From the NCBI RefSeq assembly GCF_042429765.1, contig NZ_JBHLZU010000017.1, positions 1 through 64,000 of the forward strand: a DNA stretch of 64,000 bases, given 5' to 3'. Within the stretch, counting starts at the first letter, position 1. Every line of letters starts with the position of its first letter. Position numbers and translations under genes: made by a program. The stretch is from Allokutzneria oryzae (GTDB taxonomy: Bacteria; Actinomycetota; Actinomycetes; Mycobacteriales; Pseudonocardiaceae). The notes under the pieces were generated by a model that had not been told where the DNA came from, made no database searches, and saw only the letters and a list, made by a program, of their open reading frames with translations. Of this stretch, positions 24,157 to 33,374 are shown piece after piece.

Positions 24157-24785
24157 CTGCGCGCTCCTGGGAACGACGTGGGGTAGGGATCAATACCGAC
24201 CTGTTCGACCGGTTGGGCCATCGGCAGCGGAACGCCTCCCTGGGGCAGCGTGGCCAGCACCGCTCGGACGGCGCCCTCGTACGGGGAACCGAACTTGCCC
24301 AGGTTGTCGGCGAGCAGCCGCAGACCGGGCCGGAACTCGGTCAGCAGCTCCTCGCCCGCCTCGGTGGCCGCCGGGCCGCCGGTCGTGGCGAATTCCAGCA
24401 GCACCGGCAGGAAGTCGGGCAGCTCCGCTGACGACGGAACCATGCCGTGCGCGCGGTAGATCTGCTTGAGCCGCACCAGGGACGCCCCGCGCCGTCTGGT
24501 GTCCCCGTCGGCGTACCAGGTGAGGTACAGGCAACGCCGTGGGCGGCTGTCGAACGCGTCGACGTAGTGCTGTGCCGCCTCGTTCTGCGGCTTCCCTCCG
24601 AGGTGGTCGAGCACCGCGGTCAGCCACGCCCGGCACTCCTCGTCGGTCACCGCCTCCACCCCCTCGCGCAGCAGGGGCAGCTTCTCCAGCATCGTCGAGT
24701 CGGGGTACTGCAAGCACCACCCGGCGATGTTGCGGATCAACCGGGTGTTGATGGCCTTCTTCGCCTTGCGGCGCAACGTGATCAC
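24153..24785 (-). CDS. narJ: Nitrate reductase molybdenum-cofactor assembly chaperone
   Basis: 210 residues from a GTG at 24785 that overlaps the narH stop by 4 bases (GTGA). The all-helical TorD/NarJ-type features are AGWCLQYPDSTMLEKLPLLREGVE near the N-terminus, YVDAFDSRPRRCLYLTWYADGDTRRRG and ELPDFLPVLLEFA. NarJ holds apo-NarG in the cytoplasm until the molybdo-bis-MGD cofactor is inserted. A longer frame upstream lies inside narH and is a shadow. Confidence 0.95.
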   Translation of the reverse strand: MITLRRKAKKAINTRLIRNIAGWCLQYPDSTMLEKLPLLREGVEAVTDEECRAWLTAVLDHLGGKPQNEAAQHYVDAFDSRPRRCLYLTWYADGDTRRRGASLVRLKQIYRAHGMVPSSAELPDFLPVLLEFATTGGPAATEAGEELLTEFRPGLRLLADNLGKFGSPYEGAVRAVLATLPQGGVPLPMAQPVEQVGIDPYPTSFPGARR

Positions 24786-26353
24786 CGCTTGGCTCCTTCG
24801 GTCGTGCGGAACAGGCCGTCCGGCCTGCCCTTGCCGTCCCACGTGAACAGGTCCACGGAACCGTTGCCGTTGCTCGACGAAGGCGACCCGCCCATGCCGG
24901 GGCCGCCATCGGTGTCCAGACTGCACCCGGTCGCGATGGACTCAAGCTCGTGCGCGCGACCAACACCGGCCGTCGGGATGACGTAGCGCTCGTCGTACTT
25001 CGCCAGCGCCAGCAAGCGGTACATCGCCTTCAGCTCCTGCTCGGTGAGCCCCACCGCCTCCGCGATCGACGCGTCCGGGGTGTCGCCGAGGTTGACCGCG
25101 CGCATGTACGAGCGCATCGCGGCCATCTTGCGCAGCGACGCCTCCACCGGTTCCGGATCTCCCGCCGTGAACAGCTCCGCCAGGTACTCCACCGGGATGC
25201 GCAGAGAATCGATTGCACCGAAGAGGTTCTGGCTGTCCTCGCCGTCGAACCCGCTCTGCGCGACGGCGTCCACCACCGGAGACAGCGGCGGGATGTACCA
25301 GACCATCGGCATGGTGCGGTACTCCGGCCGCAGGGGCAGCGCGACCTTGTAGCGGGAGATCAGGTCGTGCACGGGGGAGCGCTGCGCGGCGGTGATCCAG
25401 TCGTGCGGGATGCCCACCCGCTCGGCCTCCTTGACCACCTCGGGGTCGTGCGGGTCGCAGAACACGCCGAGCTGCGCGGGGTACAGGTCGTGGTCGTTCT
25501 CGACACTGGCCGCCTCAAGCACCTTGTCGGCGTCGTAGAGCAGCACGCCGATGTAGCGCAGCCGCCCGACGCACGTCTCGGCGCAGACGGTCGGCTCCCC
25601 CGCCTCCAGCCTGGGGTAGCAGAAGGTGCACTTCTCGGCCTTGCCGGTCTTGTGGTTGAAGTAGACCTTCTTGTACGGGCAGCCGGTGACGCACATCCGC
25701 CAGCCACGGCAGGCGTCCTGGTCCACCAGCACGATGCCGTCCTCGGCCCTCTTGTACATCGCGCCGGACGGGCAACTGGCCACACAGGACGGGTTGAGGC
25801 AGTGTTCGCAGATCCTGGGAAGGTAGAACATGAAGGTCTGCTCGAACTCCATCTTGACCTTCTCGCCGATCTTCGCGAGCACCGGGTCGGCCGTGCCGTG
25901 CTCGGTGGAGCCACCGAGGTCGTCGTCCCAGTTCGGTCCCCACCTCGGCTGCGTCGGTTCGCCGGTGATCTGCGACTTCGGCCGTGCGACGGGAATGTCG
26001 TCGCCGAGCGGAGCCTCCAGGAGCGTGCGGTACTCGTAGGTCCACGGCTCGTAGTAGTCGTCGATCCTCGGCAGGTCCGGGTTCGCGAACAGCGAGAGCA
26101 GCTTGCGGAACCGGCCACCGGCGCGCAGCCGGAGCCTGCCGCGCGCGGTCCGCTCCCAGCCGCCCTTCCACTGCTCCTGGTCCTCGTAGCGACGCGGATA
26201 CCCTTGCCCCGGCCGGGTTTCGACGTTGTTGAACCACGCGTACTCGACGCCGCCCCGGTTGGTCCACGCCTGTTTGCAGGTGACCGAACAGGTGTGGCAG
26301 CCGATGCACTTGTCGAGGTTCATCACCATCGCGAGCTGCGCCATCAGCCTCAT
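24782..26353 (-). CDS. narH: Respiratory nitrate reductase beta subunit (Fe-S)
   Basis: 523 residues. All four cluster motifs are readable: CIGCHTCSVTC near residue 16, CEHCLNPSCVASCPSG near 184, CRGWRMCVTGCPYKK near 217 (Trp in the position that gives the 3Fe-4S cluster) and CTFCYPRLEAGEPTVCAETC near 243. NarH relays electrons from NarI haem to NarG. The C-terminus is longer than in E. coli, ending in a Gly/Ser-rich stretch (GGPGMGGSPSSSNGNG), a difference seen in actinobacteria. The ATG shares one base with the narG stop. Confidence 0.97.
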   Translation of the reverse strand: MRLMAQLAMVMNLDKCIGCHTCSVTCKQAWTNRGGVEYAWFNNVETRPGQGYPRRYEDQEQWKGGWERTARGRLRLRAGGRFRKLLSLFANPDLPRIDDYYEPWTYEYRTLLEAPLGDDIPVARPKSQITGEPTQPRWGPNWDDDLGGSTEHGTADPVLAKIGEKVKMEFEQTFMFYLPRICEHCLNPSCVASCPSGAMYKRAEDGIVLVDQDACRGWRMCVTGCPYKKVYFNHKTGKAEKCTFCYPRLEAGEPTVCAETCVGRLRYIGVLLYDADKVLEAASVENDHDLYPAQLGVFCDPHDPEVVKEAERVGIPHDWITAAQRSPVHDLISRYKVALPLRPEYRTMPMVWYIPPLSPVVDAVAQSGFDGEDSQNLFGAIDSLRIPVEYLAELFTAGDPEPVEASLRKMAAMRSYMRAVNLGDTPDASIAEAVGLTEQELKAMYRLLALAKYDERYVIPTAGVGRAHELESIATGCSLDTDGGPGMGGSPSSSNGNGSVDLFTWDGKGRPDGLFRTTEGAKR

Positions 26354-29300
26354 CAGTACTCAACCTCCTGCGAGCGGCGGCGGATGACGGTGACCTCGTC
26401 GCGCTGGTTCCCGGTCGGTCCCAGGTAGTTCAGCGCGAAGGTCAGCTGTGCGTACCCGCCGATGAGATGGGTGGGCTTCATCTGCACCCTGGTCAGCGAG
26501 TTGTGCATGCCACCGCGCTTGCCGGTGGTCTCACTGCGCGGGACGTTCACCGTCCGGTCCTGCGCGTGGTACATGAACACCGTGCCCTCCGGCATCCGGT
26601 GCGAGACGATCGCGCGCGCCACGACCACGCCGTTGCGGTTGACCGCCTCGACCCAGTCGTTGTCGGACACGCCGATCGCGGCGGCGTCGGCCGGGCTCAT
26701 CCAGAACGTCGGCCCGCCTCGGGACAACGTCAGCATCAACAGGTTGTCCTGGTACTCCGAGTGGATCGACCACTTGGAGTGCGGCGTCAGGTAGCGAACG
26801 GTCACCTCCCGCTCGCCGTTCGGCCCGATCCGGGGCTCGCCGAAGAGCCGCTGCATGTCCAGCGGCGCGCGGTAGACCGGCAGCGCCTCACCGAGCTCGT
26901 GCTGCCAGTCGTGGTCGAGGTAGAAGTGCTGCCGCCCGGTGAGCGTGTGCCACGGCTTGAGCTGCTCGACGTTGATGGTGAACGGGGAGTAGCGCCTGCC
27001 GCCGGACTCGCTCCCCGACCACTCCGGGCTGGTGACCACGTGCGTCGGCCGGGACTTGGTGTCGGAGAAGGTGATCCGCTTGCTCTCGTTCTCGTGCGCC
27101 AGCTGCGTGAGCGGACGGCCCACGCGCTTCTCCAGCACCTGGAACGCGCGCAGGGCGAGTGCCCCGTTGGTGGTGCCGGACAACGCCAGTATCGCCTCGG
27201 CCGCCTTGGAGTCGGTGTCCAGCAACGGTCTTCCGCTCGCGGAGACACCGTTCTTCTCGGCCAGCCAGTTCACCTCGGGGCCGACACCGACGACGCTGCC
27301 CTTGATCGTCACGCCCAGCTCGTCCACCACCGGGCCGAGCGAGGCGAGCCGCTCGGCGACGGCGGTGTAGTCCCGCTCCACCACTGTCAACGTTGGCATC
27401 GTGCGGCCGGGGACCGCGTCGACCTCGCCGCGCGACCAGTCCCGCGCCAGGCCGCCGGGCTGCGCGACCTCGCCGGGGCTGTCGTGTTGCAGCGCCGTGG
27501 CCACGAGGTCCTTGCGCACCCCGAGGTGCGTCTTGGCGAACTCGCTGAACTTGCGGGCGATCGCGTGGAACGCCTCGAAGTCCGTGCGGGTCTGCCACGG
27601 TGGGTCCACCGCCGCGCTGAACGCGTGCACGAAGGGGTGCATGTCGGTGGAGGACAGGTCGTGCTTCTCGTACCAGGTGGCAGCGGGGAGCACGATGTCG
27701 GAGAACAGCGTGGTGCTGGTCATCCGGAAGTCCAGTGACAGCAACAGGTCCAGCTTGCCCTCGGGCGCCTCGTCCCGCCACGTCACGGTTCTCGGCCGCA
27801 CCGCCGGGTCGTTCGCGCTGGTGCGAAGGTTTGTATCGGCCGCGCCGAGCAGGTGCCGCAGGAAGTACTCGTTGCCCTTGCCCGACGAGCCGAGCAGGTT
27901 CGCCCGCCACACCGTCAGGACCCTGGGCCAGTTCTCCGGGGCGTCCGGGTCCTGGCACGCGAAGCCGAGCCGGTTCTCCCGCAGCTCGTCCACCGTGTGC
28001 TGGACCGGGTCCTTGCCGAGCTCCGCGGCCTCCTCCGCCAGGTCGAGCGGGTTGCGGTCGAAGGTCGGGTAGGACGGCATCCAGCCCATGCGCGCGGCGC
28101 TGGCGAGGCAGTCCGCCGCGGTGGCGCCGTCGAGCTTCCCCTCGGCCAGCGGCCAGCTCAGCGCGTCCATCGCGTAGCCGTCGTAGCGCCACTGGTCGGT
28201 GTGCAGGTACCAGTACGCCGTGCCGATCATCTGGCGCGGCGGCCGGTGCCAGTCCGCCGCCGACGCCAACGTTTGCCAACCGGTGAGCGGACGGACCTTC
28301 TCCTGCCCGACGTAGTGCGCCCAGCCGCCCCCGTTGCGGCCCTGGCACCCGGTGAGCAGCAACAGGGTCAGGAAGCTCCGGTACACCTGGTCGGAGTGGA
28401 ACCAGTGGTTGGTGCCCGCGCCCATCAGGATCATGCACCGGCCGCCGGAGCGCACCGCGGTGTCCGCGAACTCCCTGGCGATCCGCGTCGCCCGCTCCGC
28501 GGGCACCGAGGTGATCTGCTCCTGCCACGCGGGGGTGCAGGGTTGCGAGGCGTCGTCGTAGCCCGTAGGCCACTCGCCGGGCAGGCCGGGCCGGTGCACG
28601 CCGTACTGCGCGAGCAGCAGGTCGAAGACGGTGGTGACCACGCGGTCGCCGATCCGTCGCACCGGAACCCCGCGCCGCATGACCGATCCCGAGCCGTCGG
28701 CGGCGTCGAACCGGGGCAGCGACACCTCGACCGTCGAGCACTCTCCACTGTGGAGGGTCAGCGTCGGCACGACGGAGCCAAGGTCGAGGTTCCACGACCC
28801 CTCGTCGGAGGACCAGCGATGGCCCACGGAACCGTTGGGAACGAAGGGTTCTCCGGTCGCGGAGTCCAGCACCACGGTCTTCCACTCCGCGCCGTCGCCG
28901 CCCTGGCCGAGGTCGGCGGCGGTGAGGAACTTGCCAGGAACGTGGTCGGAACCGCGCTGCTCAAGCGACACCAGGAACGGCAGGTCGGTGTAGCGGCGCA
29001 CGTAGTCGGTGAAGAACGGCGTCTCGGAGTCGACGAAGAACTCCTTGAGGATCACGTGCCCCATGGCCGAGGCCAGCGCCCCGTCGGTACCGGGGTGCGG
29101 GGCCAGCCACTCGTCGGCGAACTTCGTGTTGTCGGCGTAGTCGGGGGAGACCACGACGACCTTCTGCCCCCGGTAGCGGGCCTCGGTCATCCAGTGCGCG
29201 TCCGGGGTCCTGGTCACCGGGACGTTGGAGCCCCACATCATCAGGTAGGCCGCGTCCCACCAGTCGGCGGACTCCGGCACGTCGGTCTGGTCGCCGAAGA

Positions 29301-30030
29301 CCTGCGGTGAGGCCACCGGCAGGTCCGCGTACCAGTCGTAGAAGGACAGCATCGGCGCGCCGATCAGCGACATGAACCGCGAGCCCGCCGCGTGCGAGAC
29401 CATCGACATCGCCGGGATCGGTGAGAACCCGGCGATGCGGTCCGGACCGTGCCGTTTGATGGTGTGCACGTGCGCCGCGGCCACCATCTCCACGGCCTCG
29501 TCCCAGTCCACCCGGACCAGGCCACCACGCCCTCGCGCCTGCTGGTAGGCGCGCCGCTTCACAGGGTCGTCGACGATGGACGCCCACGCCGCGACCGGGT
29601 CGGTGTGGACGCGTTTCGCCTCGCGGTAGGCCTCGACGAGGACACCGCGCGCATAAGGATATCGAATTCGGGTGGGAGAGTACGAATACCACGAAAAGGA
29701 CGCTCCTCGGGGACAGCCCCGCGGCTCGTACTCCGGTCGGTCCACGCCGACCGACGGATAGTCGGTGTCCTGGCTCTCCCAGGTTATTACACCGTCTTTA
29801 ACGTAGATCTTCCAGCGGCAGGAACCGGTGCAGTTCACGCCGTGCGTGGAGGACACGACCTTGTCGTGGCTCCACAGCTCCCGATAGAAGGAGTCCGCCT
29901 CGCGGCCCCCGCTGAGATGGACCGAGCGCAGGTCCTTCGAGGTCTCGCCGCTGGTCAGGAACCTGCTGAGGCGCAGGAGCGCCTCTTCTGCCGCCGCGGT
30001 TCGCTCACCGGCGGAGTTCGATGGTGTCAT
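26353..30030 (-). CDS. narG: Respiratory nitrate reductase alpha subunit (molybdo-bis-MGD)
   Basis: 1225 residues, normal for NarG. The N-terminal His-Cys3 Fe-S motif THGVNCTGSCRWKIY and GCPRGASFSWYSYSPTRIRYP are present, as are later cofactor-binding stretches such as GAGTNHWFHSDQVYR and TPHSKWSIHSEYQDN. It reduces nitrate to nitrite at the cytoplasmic face of the membrane. The ATG at 30030 gives the family N-terminus; the frame is open to 30213 but those residues are not NarG-like. It is first in narG-narH-narJ-narI-HPP. No two-component nar regulator is in the window. The presence of NarGHJI suggests nitrate respiration or redox balancing under low oxygen. Confidence 0.97.
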   Translation of the reverse strand: MTPSNSAGERTAAAEEALLRLSRFLTSGETSKDLRSVHLSGGREADSFYRELWSHDKVVSSTHGVNCTGSCRWKIYVKDGVITWESQDTDYPSVGVDRPEYEPRGCPRGASFSWYSYSPTRIRYPYARGVLVEAYREAKRVHTDPVAAWASIVDDPVKRRAYQQARGRGGLVRVDWDEAVEMVAAAHVHTIKRHGPDRIAGFSPIPAMSMVSHAAGSRFMSLIGAPMLSFYDWYADLPVASPQVFGDQTDVPESADWWDAAYLMMWGSNVPVTRTPDAHWMTEARYRGQKVVVVSPDYADNTKFADEWLAPHPGTDGALASAMGHVILKEFFVDSETPFFTDYVRRYTDLPFLVSLEQRGSDHVPGKFLTAADLGQGGDGAEWKTVVLDSATGEPFVPNGSVGHRWSSDEGSWNLDLGSVVPTLTLHSGECSTVEVSLPRFDAADGSGSVMRRGVPVRRIGDRVVTTVFDLLLAQYGVHRPGLPGEWPTGYDDASQPCTPAWQEQITSVPAERATRIAREFADTAVRSGGRCMILMGAGTNHWFHSDQVYRSFLTLLLLTGCQGRNGGGWAHYVGQEKVRPLTGWQTLASAADWHRPPRQMIGTAYWYLHTDQWRYDGYAMDALSWPLAEGKLDGATAADCLASAARMGWMPSYPTFDRNPLDLAEEAAELGKDPVQHTVDELRENRLGFACQDPDAPENWPRVLTVWRANLLGSSGKGNEYFLRHLLGAADTNLRTSANDPAVRPRTVTWRDEAPEGKLDLLLSLDFRMTSTTLFSDIVLPAATWYEKHDLSSTDMHPFVHAFSAAVDPPWQTRTDFEAFHAIARKFSEFAKTHLGVRKDLVATALQHDSPGEVAQPGGLARDWSRGEVDAVPGRTMPTLTVVERDYTAVAERLASLGPVVDELGVTIKGSVVGVGPEVNWLAEKNGVSASGRPLLDTDSKAAEAILALSGTTNGALALRAFQVLEKRVGRPLTQLAHENESKRITFSDTKSRPTHVVTSPEWSGSESGGRRYSPFTINVEQLKPWHTLTGRQHFYLDHDWQHELGEALPVYRAPLDMQRLFGEPRIGPNGEREVTVRYLTPHSKWSIHSEYQDNLLMLTLSRGGPTFWMSPADAAAIGVSDNDWVEAVNRNGVVVARAIVSHRMPEGTVFMYHAQDRTVNVPRSETTGKRGGMHNSLTRVQMKPTHLIGGYAQLTFALNYLGPTGNQRDEVTVIRRRSQEVEY

Positions 30031-30311
30031 CGTGTTGCCTTGCCTCCCGACAAACAGGGAAATTCGGGCGCAGGAGAGAACGCCGGTCTTTGACACTATC
30101 GCTGTACAGGTCCCGGGTATTCGTCCTGGGTGACTATTCCGCTGGCCCGCTGCTCGACTTCGGAGGTATTGACTGGTTGCCGTTTTATCCGGCCTTGACC
30201 ATTTCTTTCCCATAGTTCGGGGCTATAACGTCCAGGTCACGGTGTCGAAGCGGCCGGTGTTCGCGGGGCTGCTCCACCTGTTCGCCGTCGTTGCCGAGAT
30301 AATCCCCGCCC

Positions 30312-31721
30312 ATGAGGGCGAAGTTCTTGGCGGGTGTGCTCGCGGTGGTGACATTGGTGGCCTGCGAGGAGGTGCCGGGCACGCCGTCTCCACCGTCGCC
30401 CTCGCCGTCGCAGCAGCCGCCGCCGCGGTCGAAGGAGCCGGCCTCCGATGCGCGGCAGCGGGCCACGGCGGCGAAGTACGCGCCCTACGTGTGGCTGGCC
30501 GAGGGCGAGGAGTACGGCCCGATGGACGCGACCACGTTCATCCTCGGCTCGGAGCTGAGATGGGCGCACGACAAGGCATGCGGGGACGACAAGATCGCCG
30601 CGCCGCCCGAGCTGGAGCGGTTGCGCGGCAAGGACCCCGCCGTGGTCTACCGCCACCAGGGCAAGGGCGCCGCGCCGAAGTGCGAACACGGCGGTCCGGA
30701 GTACAAGACGACCGACGAGACGGCGCCGCGCAAGAACGAGAACCTCGGCGCTGAAGGGTTCTACCTCACCGGCAGCCCCGCCATGCGACGTGGGACGGGG
30801 ACGAGCGCCCCGACCTACTGGCAGCACTACGAGGACCCCGAGCGCCACCTCCACGCCTACACCTACTGGCGGTTCTACGCCTGGAACGACGCCATCACCG
30901 TCCCCGGGCTGGAGTTCGCGGGCGCCGACGGTGACCACGAGGGCGACTGGGAGCGCGTCACCCTGCTCACCGACGCCGACGACCGGCCGACGGACGTCGT
31001 CTTCAACGGCCACGGCTCCCAGTGCCGGATGCCCTGGGACAAGATCACGAAGGCCGACGGCCGACCGGTGGTCTACTCCGCGAAGGGAACTCACGCGTCC
31101 TTCGCTGACCAGGGCGTGCACGGCTGGCGGCTGGACACGACGAGCCAGGGACAGCGCTGGGACACCGCGACCGACCTGCGCCGCACGGAGAACGAGCCCT
31201 GGTGGGGTTACGCGGGCGGCTGGGGAGCGGTCGGCTCGCCGGGGCCGTTGGCCGAGGAGCGGACCGGACCGGCCGGGCCCAAGCCCAGCCGTGGCCCCGG
31301 CGACCCGTGGGCGGCGGAGCGCTGCGACGACCCGGAAGCCCGGCCCGAGGGCGCACTGCACCCGAGCTTCATCGGCACCTGGCGCTCGCCCGCGCCGGTG
31401 AACCAGCCGAACAGCGACAAGCCCTACACGATGACCATGACGCTGCATTCCGGCGCGCCCGGCGACAAGGTCGGCGAGGCCCACTACCCGGAACTGCGCT
31501 GCACGGGAGAGCTGACCCTGGAGAAGTCGGACCGGTCCAGGACCGTGCTCGTCGAACGGATCGTCACCGACCCGGAGTCCACCTGCGTCAAGCAGGGCAC
31601 GATCACGCTGACACCCTCGGCGAACAGCGACCCGGCCAGACCCTGGCTGCACTTCAGCTACCAGCGCGCCACCGGCCAGGGGGTCCTCGCGACCGCGGAG
31701 CTGGTCAAGCTGCCGAACTGA
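30312..31721 (+). CDS. Vps62-related secreted lipoprotein
   Basis: 469 residues. Signal peptide with lipobox TLVAC (Cys near 18) followed by a Pro/Ser-rich linker (PGTPSPPSPSPSQQPPPRS). The globular part has HLHAYTYWRFYAWND, GDHEGDWERVTLL and VYSAKGTHASFADQGVHGW, hallmarks of the Vps62/DUF946 beta-sandwich family. The function of bacterial members is unknown; they are extracellular and often have metal-like His/Asp clusters. It diverges from narG across a 281-bp gap and ends at a strong terminator. Confidence 0.85.
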   Translation: MRAKFLAGVLAVVTLVACEEVPGTPSPPSPSPSQQPPPRSKEPASDARQRATAAKYAPYVWLAEGEEYGPMDATTFILGSELRWAHDKACGDDKIAAPPELERLRGKDPAVVYRHQGKGAAPKCEHGGPEYKTTDETAPRKNENLGAEGFYLTGSPAMRRGTGTSAPTYWQHYEDPERHLHAYTYWRFYAWNDAITVPGLEFAGADGDHEGDWERVTLLTDADDRPTDVVFNGHGSQCRMPWDKITKADGRPVVYSAKGTHASFADQGVHGWRLDTTSQGQRWDTATDLRRTENEPWWGYAGGWGAVGSPGPLAEERTGPAGPKPSRGPGDPWAAERCDDPEARPEGALHPSFIGTWRSPAPVNQPNSDKPYTMTMTLHSGAPGDKVGEAHYPELRCTGELTLEKSDRSRTVLVERIVTDPESTCVKQGTITLTPSANSDPARPWLHFSYQRATGQGVLATAELVKLPN

Positions 31722-31732
31722 CGAACGCGAAC

Positions 31733-31759
31733 GGGGCCGGTCCGCGCCGGACCGGCCCC
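31733..31759. terminator. Strong hairpin between convergent genes
   Basis: GGGGCCGGTCCG at 31733-31744 pairs perfectly with 31748-31759 over a 3-base loop, 12 bases after the stop of the Vps62-like gene and just before the 3' end of the leftward DUF397 gene. A good bidirectional terminator. Confidence 0.75.
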
Positions 31760-31777
31760 GCCGTCACCACGGGTGGC

Positions 31778-31987
31778 TCACATCGTGTCGGGGAATCCCG
31801 CCTTGACCGCGCCGAGGAACCGCTTCCAGGCAGCCGGGCCGAACGTCAGAGCAGGTCCGTCCGGGTTCTTGGAGTCCCGGATGAGGACCGTGGCCCGCGC
31901 GAAGCCGATCTCCACGCATTCGTTGCCACTGCCGTTGCTACGGCTGCTCTTGCGCCATAACACTCCCGACGGATCCGGGGTGTGCAT
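31778..31987 (-). CDS. DUF397 small protein of an Scr1-type pair (first copy)
   Basis: 69 residues with the DUF397 pattern: WRKSSRSNGSGNECVEIGF, VLIRDSKNPDGPALTFGPAAWKRFL. The gene overlaps the 3' end of the upstream regulator by about 50 bases in another frame, so the two are coupled. DUF397 proteins are the small partners of WhiJ/Scr1-like regulators in actinomycetes; some pairs behave like toxin-antitoxin modules and others affect development. Its role here is inferred from the pairing. Confidence 0.9.
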   Translation of the reverse strand: MHTPDPSGVLWRKSSRSNGSGNECVEIGFARATVLIRDSKNPDGPALTFGPAAWKRFLGAVKAGFPDTM

Positions 31988-32867
31988 CTCGGGGCTCCCT
32001 CATCGAGGCTCGAAGTCCGCCCGCGATCTCGGTGATCTTCTCGATCGACCGGTCCGAGTCGAGCGCGGCCTCCTGCAGGCCGGCGAAACTGAGCTTATAC
32101 CGCTCCACCGAGGCCTGTTCCTCCAGGTAGAAGCCGTAAATCAGGTTTTCCACGTACGCCGTGTCCTGGTAATGATCCTGGTCGAAGGACAGCACCGTGA
32201 ACGGTGATCCGATGGCCGGGAACGCCCCCGCCGAGAACGGGACGACCTGGATCAGGACGTTGTCCAGCGCGGCCACCTCCAGCAGCCGCTCCAGCTGGCC
32301 CAGCATCACCGCGGGACCGCCGACGACCTGGCGCAGCGCTGCCTCACCGATCACCGCCTCGAAGCGCAGCGGGTTCTCCCCGCCGATCCGCGCCTGCCGG
32401 GCCGTGCGCACCTCGGCGCGCTGCTTGGCGATCTCCTCGCTGACCTTGGGCAGGTCGGCCAGCGCCAGCGCCTCGGCGTAGCTGTGGGTCTGCAGCAGCC
32501 CCGGGATCAGGTCGGTCTTGAAGGTGGACAGCCGCGACGCCTCGGCCTCCTGCTCGACGAAGTCGTAGGCGACCTGCACCAGCGCCTCGGTGTTGTAGTC
32601 CTCCCACCACTGCCGCTCCTGGGCGGCGACGGCGTCCTGGAAGAGCTGGTCGCGCTCGGCGTCGGAGACCCCGTAGATCAACGCGAGGGCGATCACGTCC
32701 ACCGGCGAGATCGGCTGGGCGGCGTTCTCGATCTTGCTGAGCTTGGCGGGTGACCAGCGCAGCTGCGGGGCGATGTCCTGGCCCTTCCTGCCCGCCGCGT
32801 CCCGCCACTGCCGCAGCTGCCGCGCCACCCGCCGCAGACGCACGCTCGCCCTGAAAGCCTCGGCCAC
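31938..32867 (-). CDS. HTH (XRE) transcriptional regulator with DUF5753 domain, Scr1/WhiJ-like (first copy)
   Basis: 309 residues. The N-terminal helix-turn-helix covers about 10-70 (LRQWRDAAGRKGQDIAPQLRWSPAKLSKIENAAQPIS), and the C-terminal DUF5753 domain has TDLIPGLLQTHSYAEALALADLP, EAALRQVVGGPAVMLGQLERLLE and VLIQVVPFSAGAFPAIGSPFTVLSF. The GTG start at 32867 has a GGAGGG site nine bases upstream. It probably represses its own operon and is modulated by the DUF397 partner encoded next to it. A second pair lies at 51-52 kb. Confidence 0.92.
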   Translation of the reverse strand: MAEAFRASVRLRRVARQLRQWRDAAGRKGQDIAPQLRWSPAKLSKIENAAQPISPVDVIALALIYGVSDAERDQLFQDAVAAQERQWWEDYNTEALVQVAYDFVEQEAEASRLSTFKTDLIPGLLQTHSYAEALALADLPKVSEEIAKQRAEVRTARQARIGGENPLRFEAVIGEAALRQVVGGPAVMLGQLERLLEVAALDNVLIQVVPFSAGAFPAIGSPFTVLSFDQDHYQDTAYVENLIYGFYLEEQASVERYKLSFAGLQEAALDSDRSIEKITEIAGGLRASMREPRDAHPGSVGSVMAQEQP

Positions 32868-32923
32868 TGATGCGTCCCTCCCGCCATCGGCGCGGTCGCC
32901 GCTGATCGTCAGGCCAGCAGCCT

Positions 32924-32980
32924 AGGGGAAACCGTTGTCATCCCCGATCACCTGACCAGGCGCGGTCACATGTTTCCCCT
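32924..32980. promoter_or_regulatory. Spaced inverted repeat in a divergent promoter region
   Basis: AGGGGAAAC at 32924-32932 and its exact complement GTTTCCCCT at 32972-32980 flank the 130-bp gap between the Scr1-type regulator and the divergent small gene. Two half-sites 39 bases apart could be bound by the regulator. Candidate only. Confidence 0.35.
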
Positions 32981-32999
32981 GTCACGCTAGGGTCAGCGC

Positions 33000-33254
33000 A
33001 TGCCCGAGAAGCAGGTCAAGATCGCCGAGATCGAGAGCGCGGCGTTCGAGGAGCTGGAGAGCCCGCTGGACTTGGCGGTGCTGGTGCACGTCGAGCTCGC
33101 CTACGAGTTCGACGACACGCTGGACGTGGCCGCCGTCGCCGACTACTTCGCAGATCGGGGCTGGTGCGAGGACCGCGCCGAGATCAGGGCTGCGCTGGCC
33201 CGGCTCGCCGACGCCGAGCTGCTGGAGTGGCTGGTCCTGCCCGCCGACCTCTGA
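33000..33254 (+). CDS. Small acidic protein of unknown function
   Basis: 84 residues, strongly acidic (ESAAFEELESPLDLAVLV, EFDDTLDVAAVADYFADRG). Pattern and composition suggest a helical, possibly winged-helix-like fold (VAAVADYFADRGWCEDRAEIRAALARLADAELL), but no family is recognised. It starts at an ATG divergent from the Scr1-type regulator and 121 bases before the beta-galactosidase gene. It could be a third component of the regulator locus. Confidence 0.65.
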   Translation: MPEKQVKIAEIESAAFEELESPLDLAVLVHVELAYEFDDTLDVAAVADYFADRGWCEDRAEIRAALARLADAELLEWLVLPADL

Positions 33255-33374
33255 CCCGATCAGGTCAACCTGCTTGGCGTCTCGACGGTGCGCACCGGCG
33301 TTGCCAACATCGTCAGGTGCCCTCGCCCTGGCGTGGCAGGCGGCGCGGGCCGAGTCAGGGGAGGCTTGGAGTCC

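Noticed and set aside
30031..30311. FNR/NarL-type sites upstream of narG
   Set aside because: No TTGAT-N4-ATCAA-like or heptamer pattern could be read with confidence.
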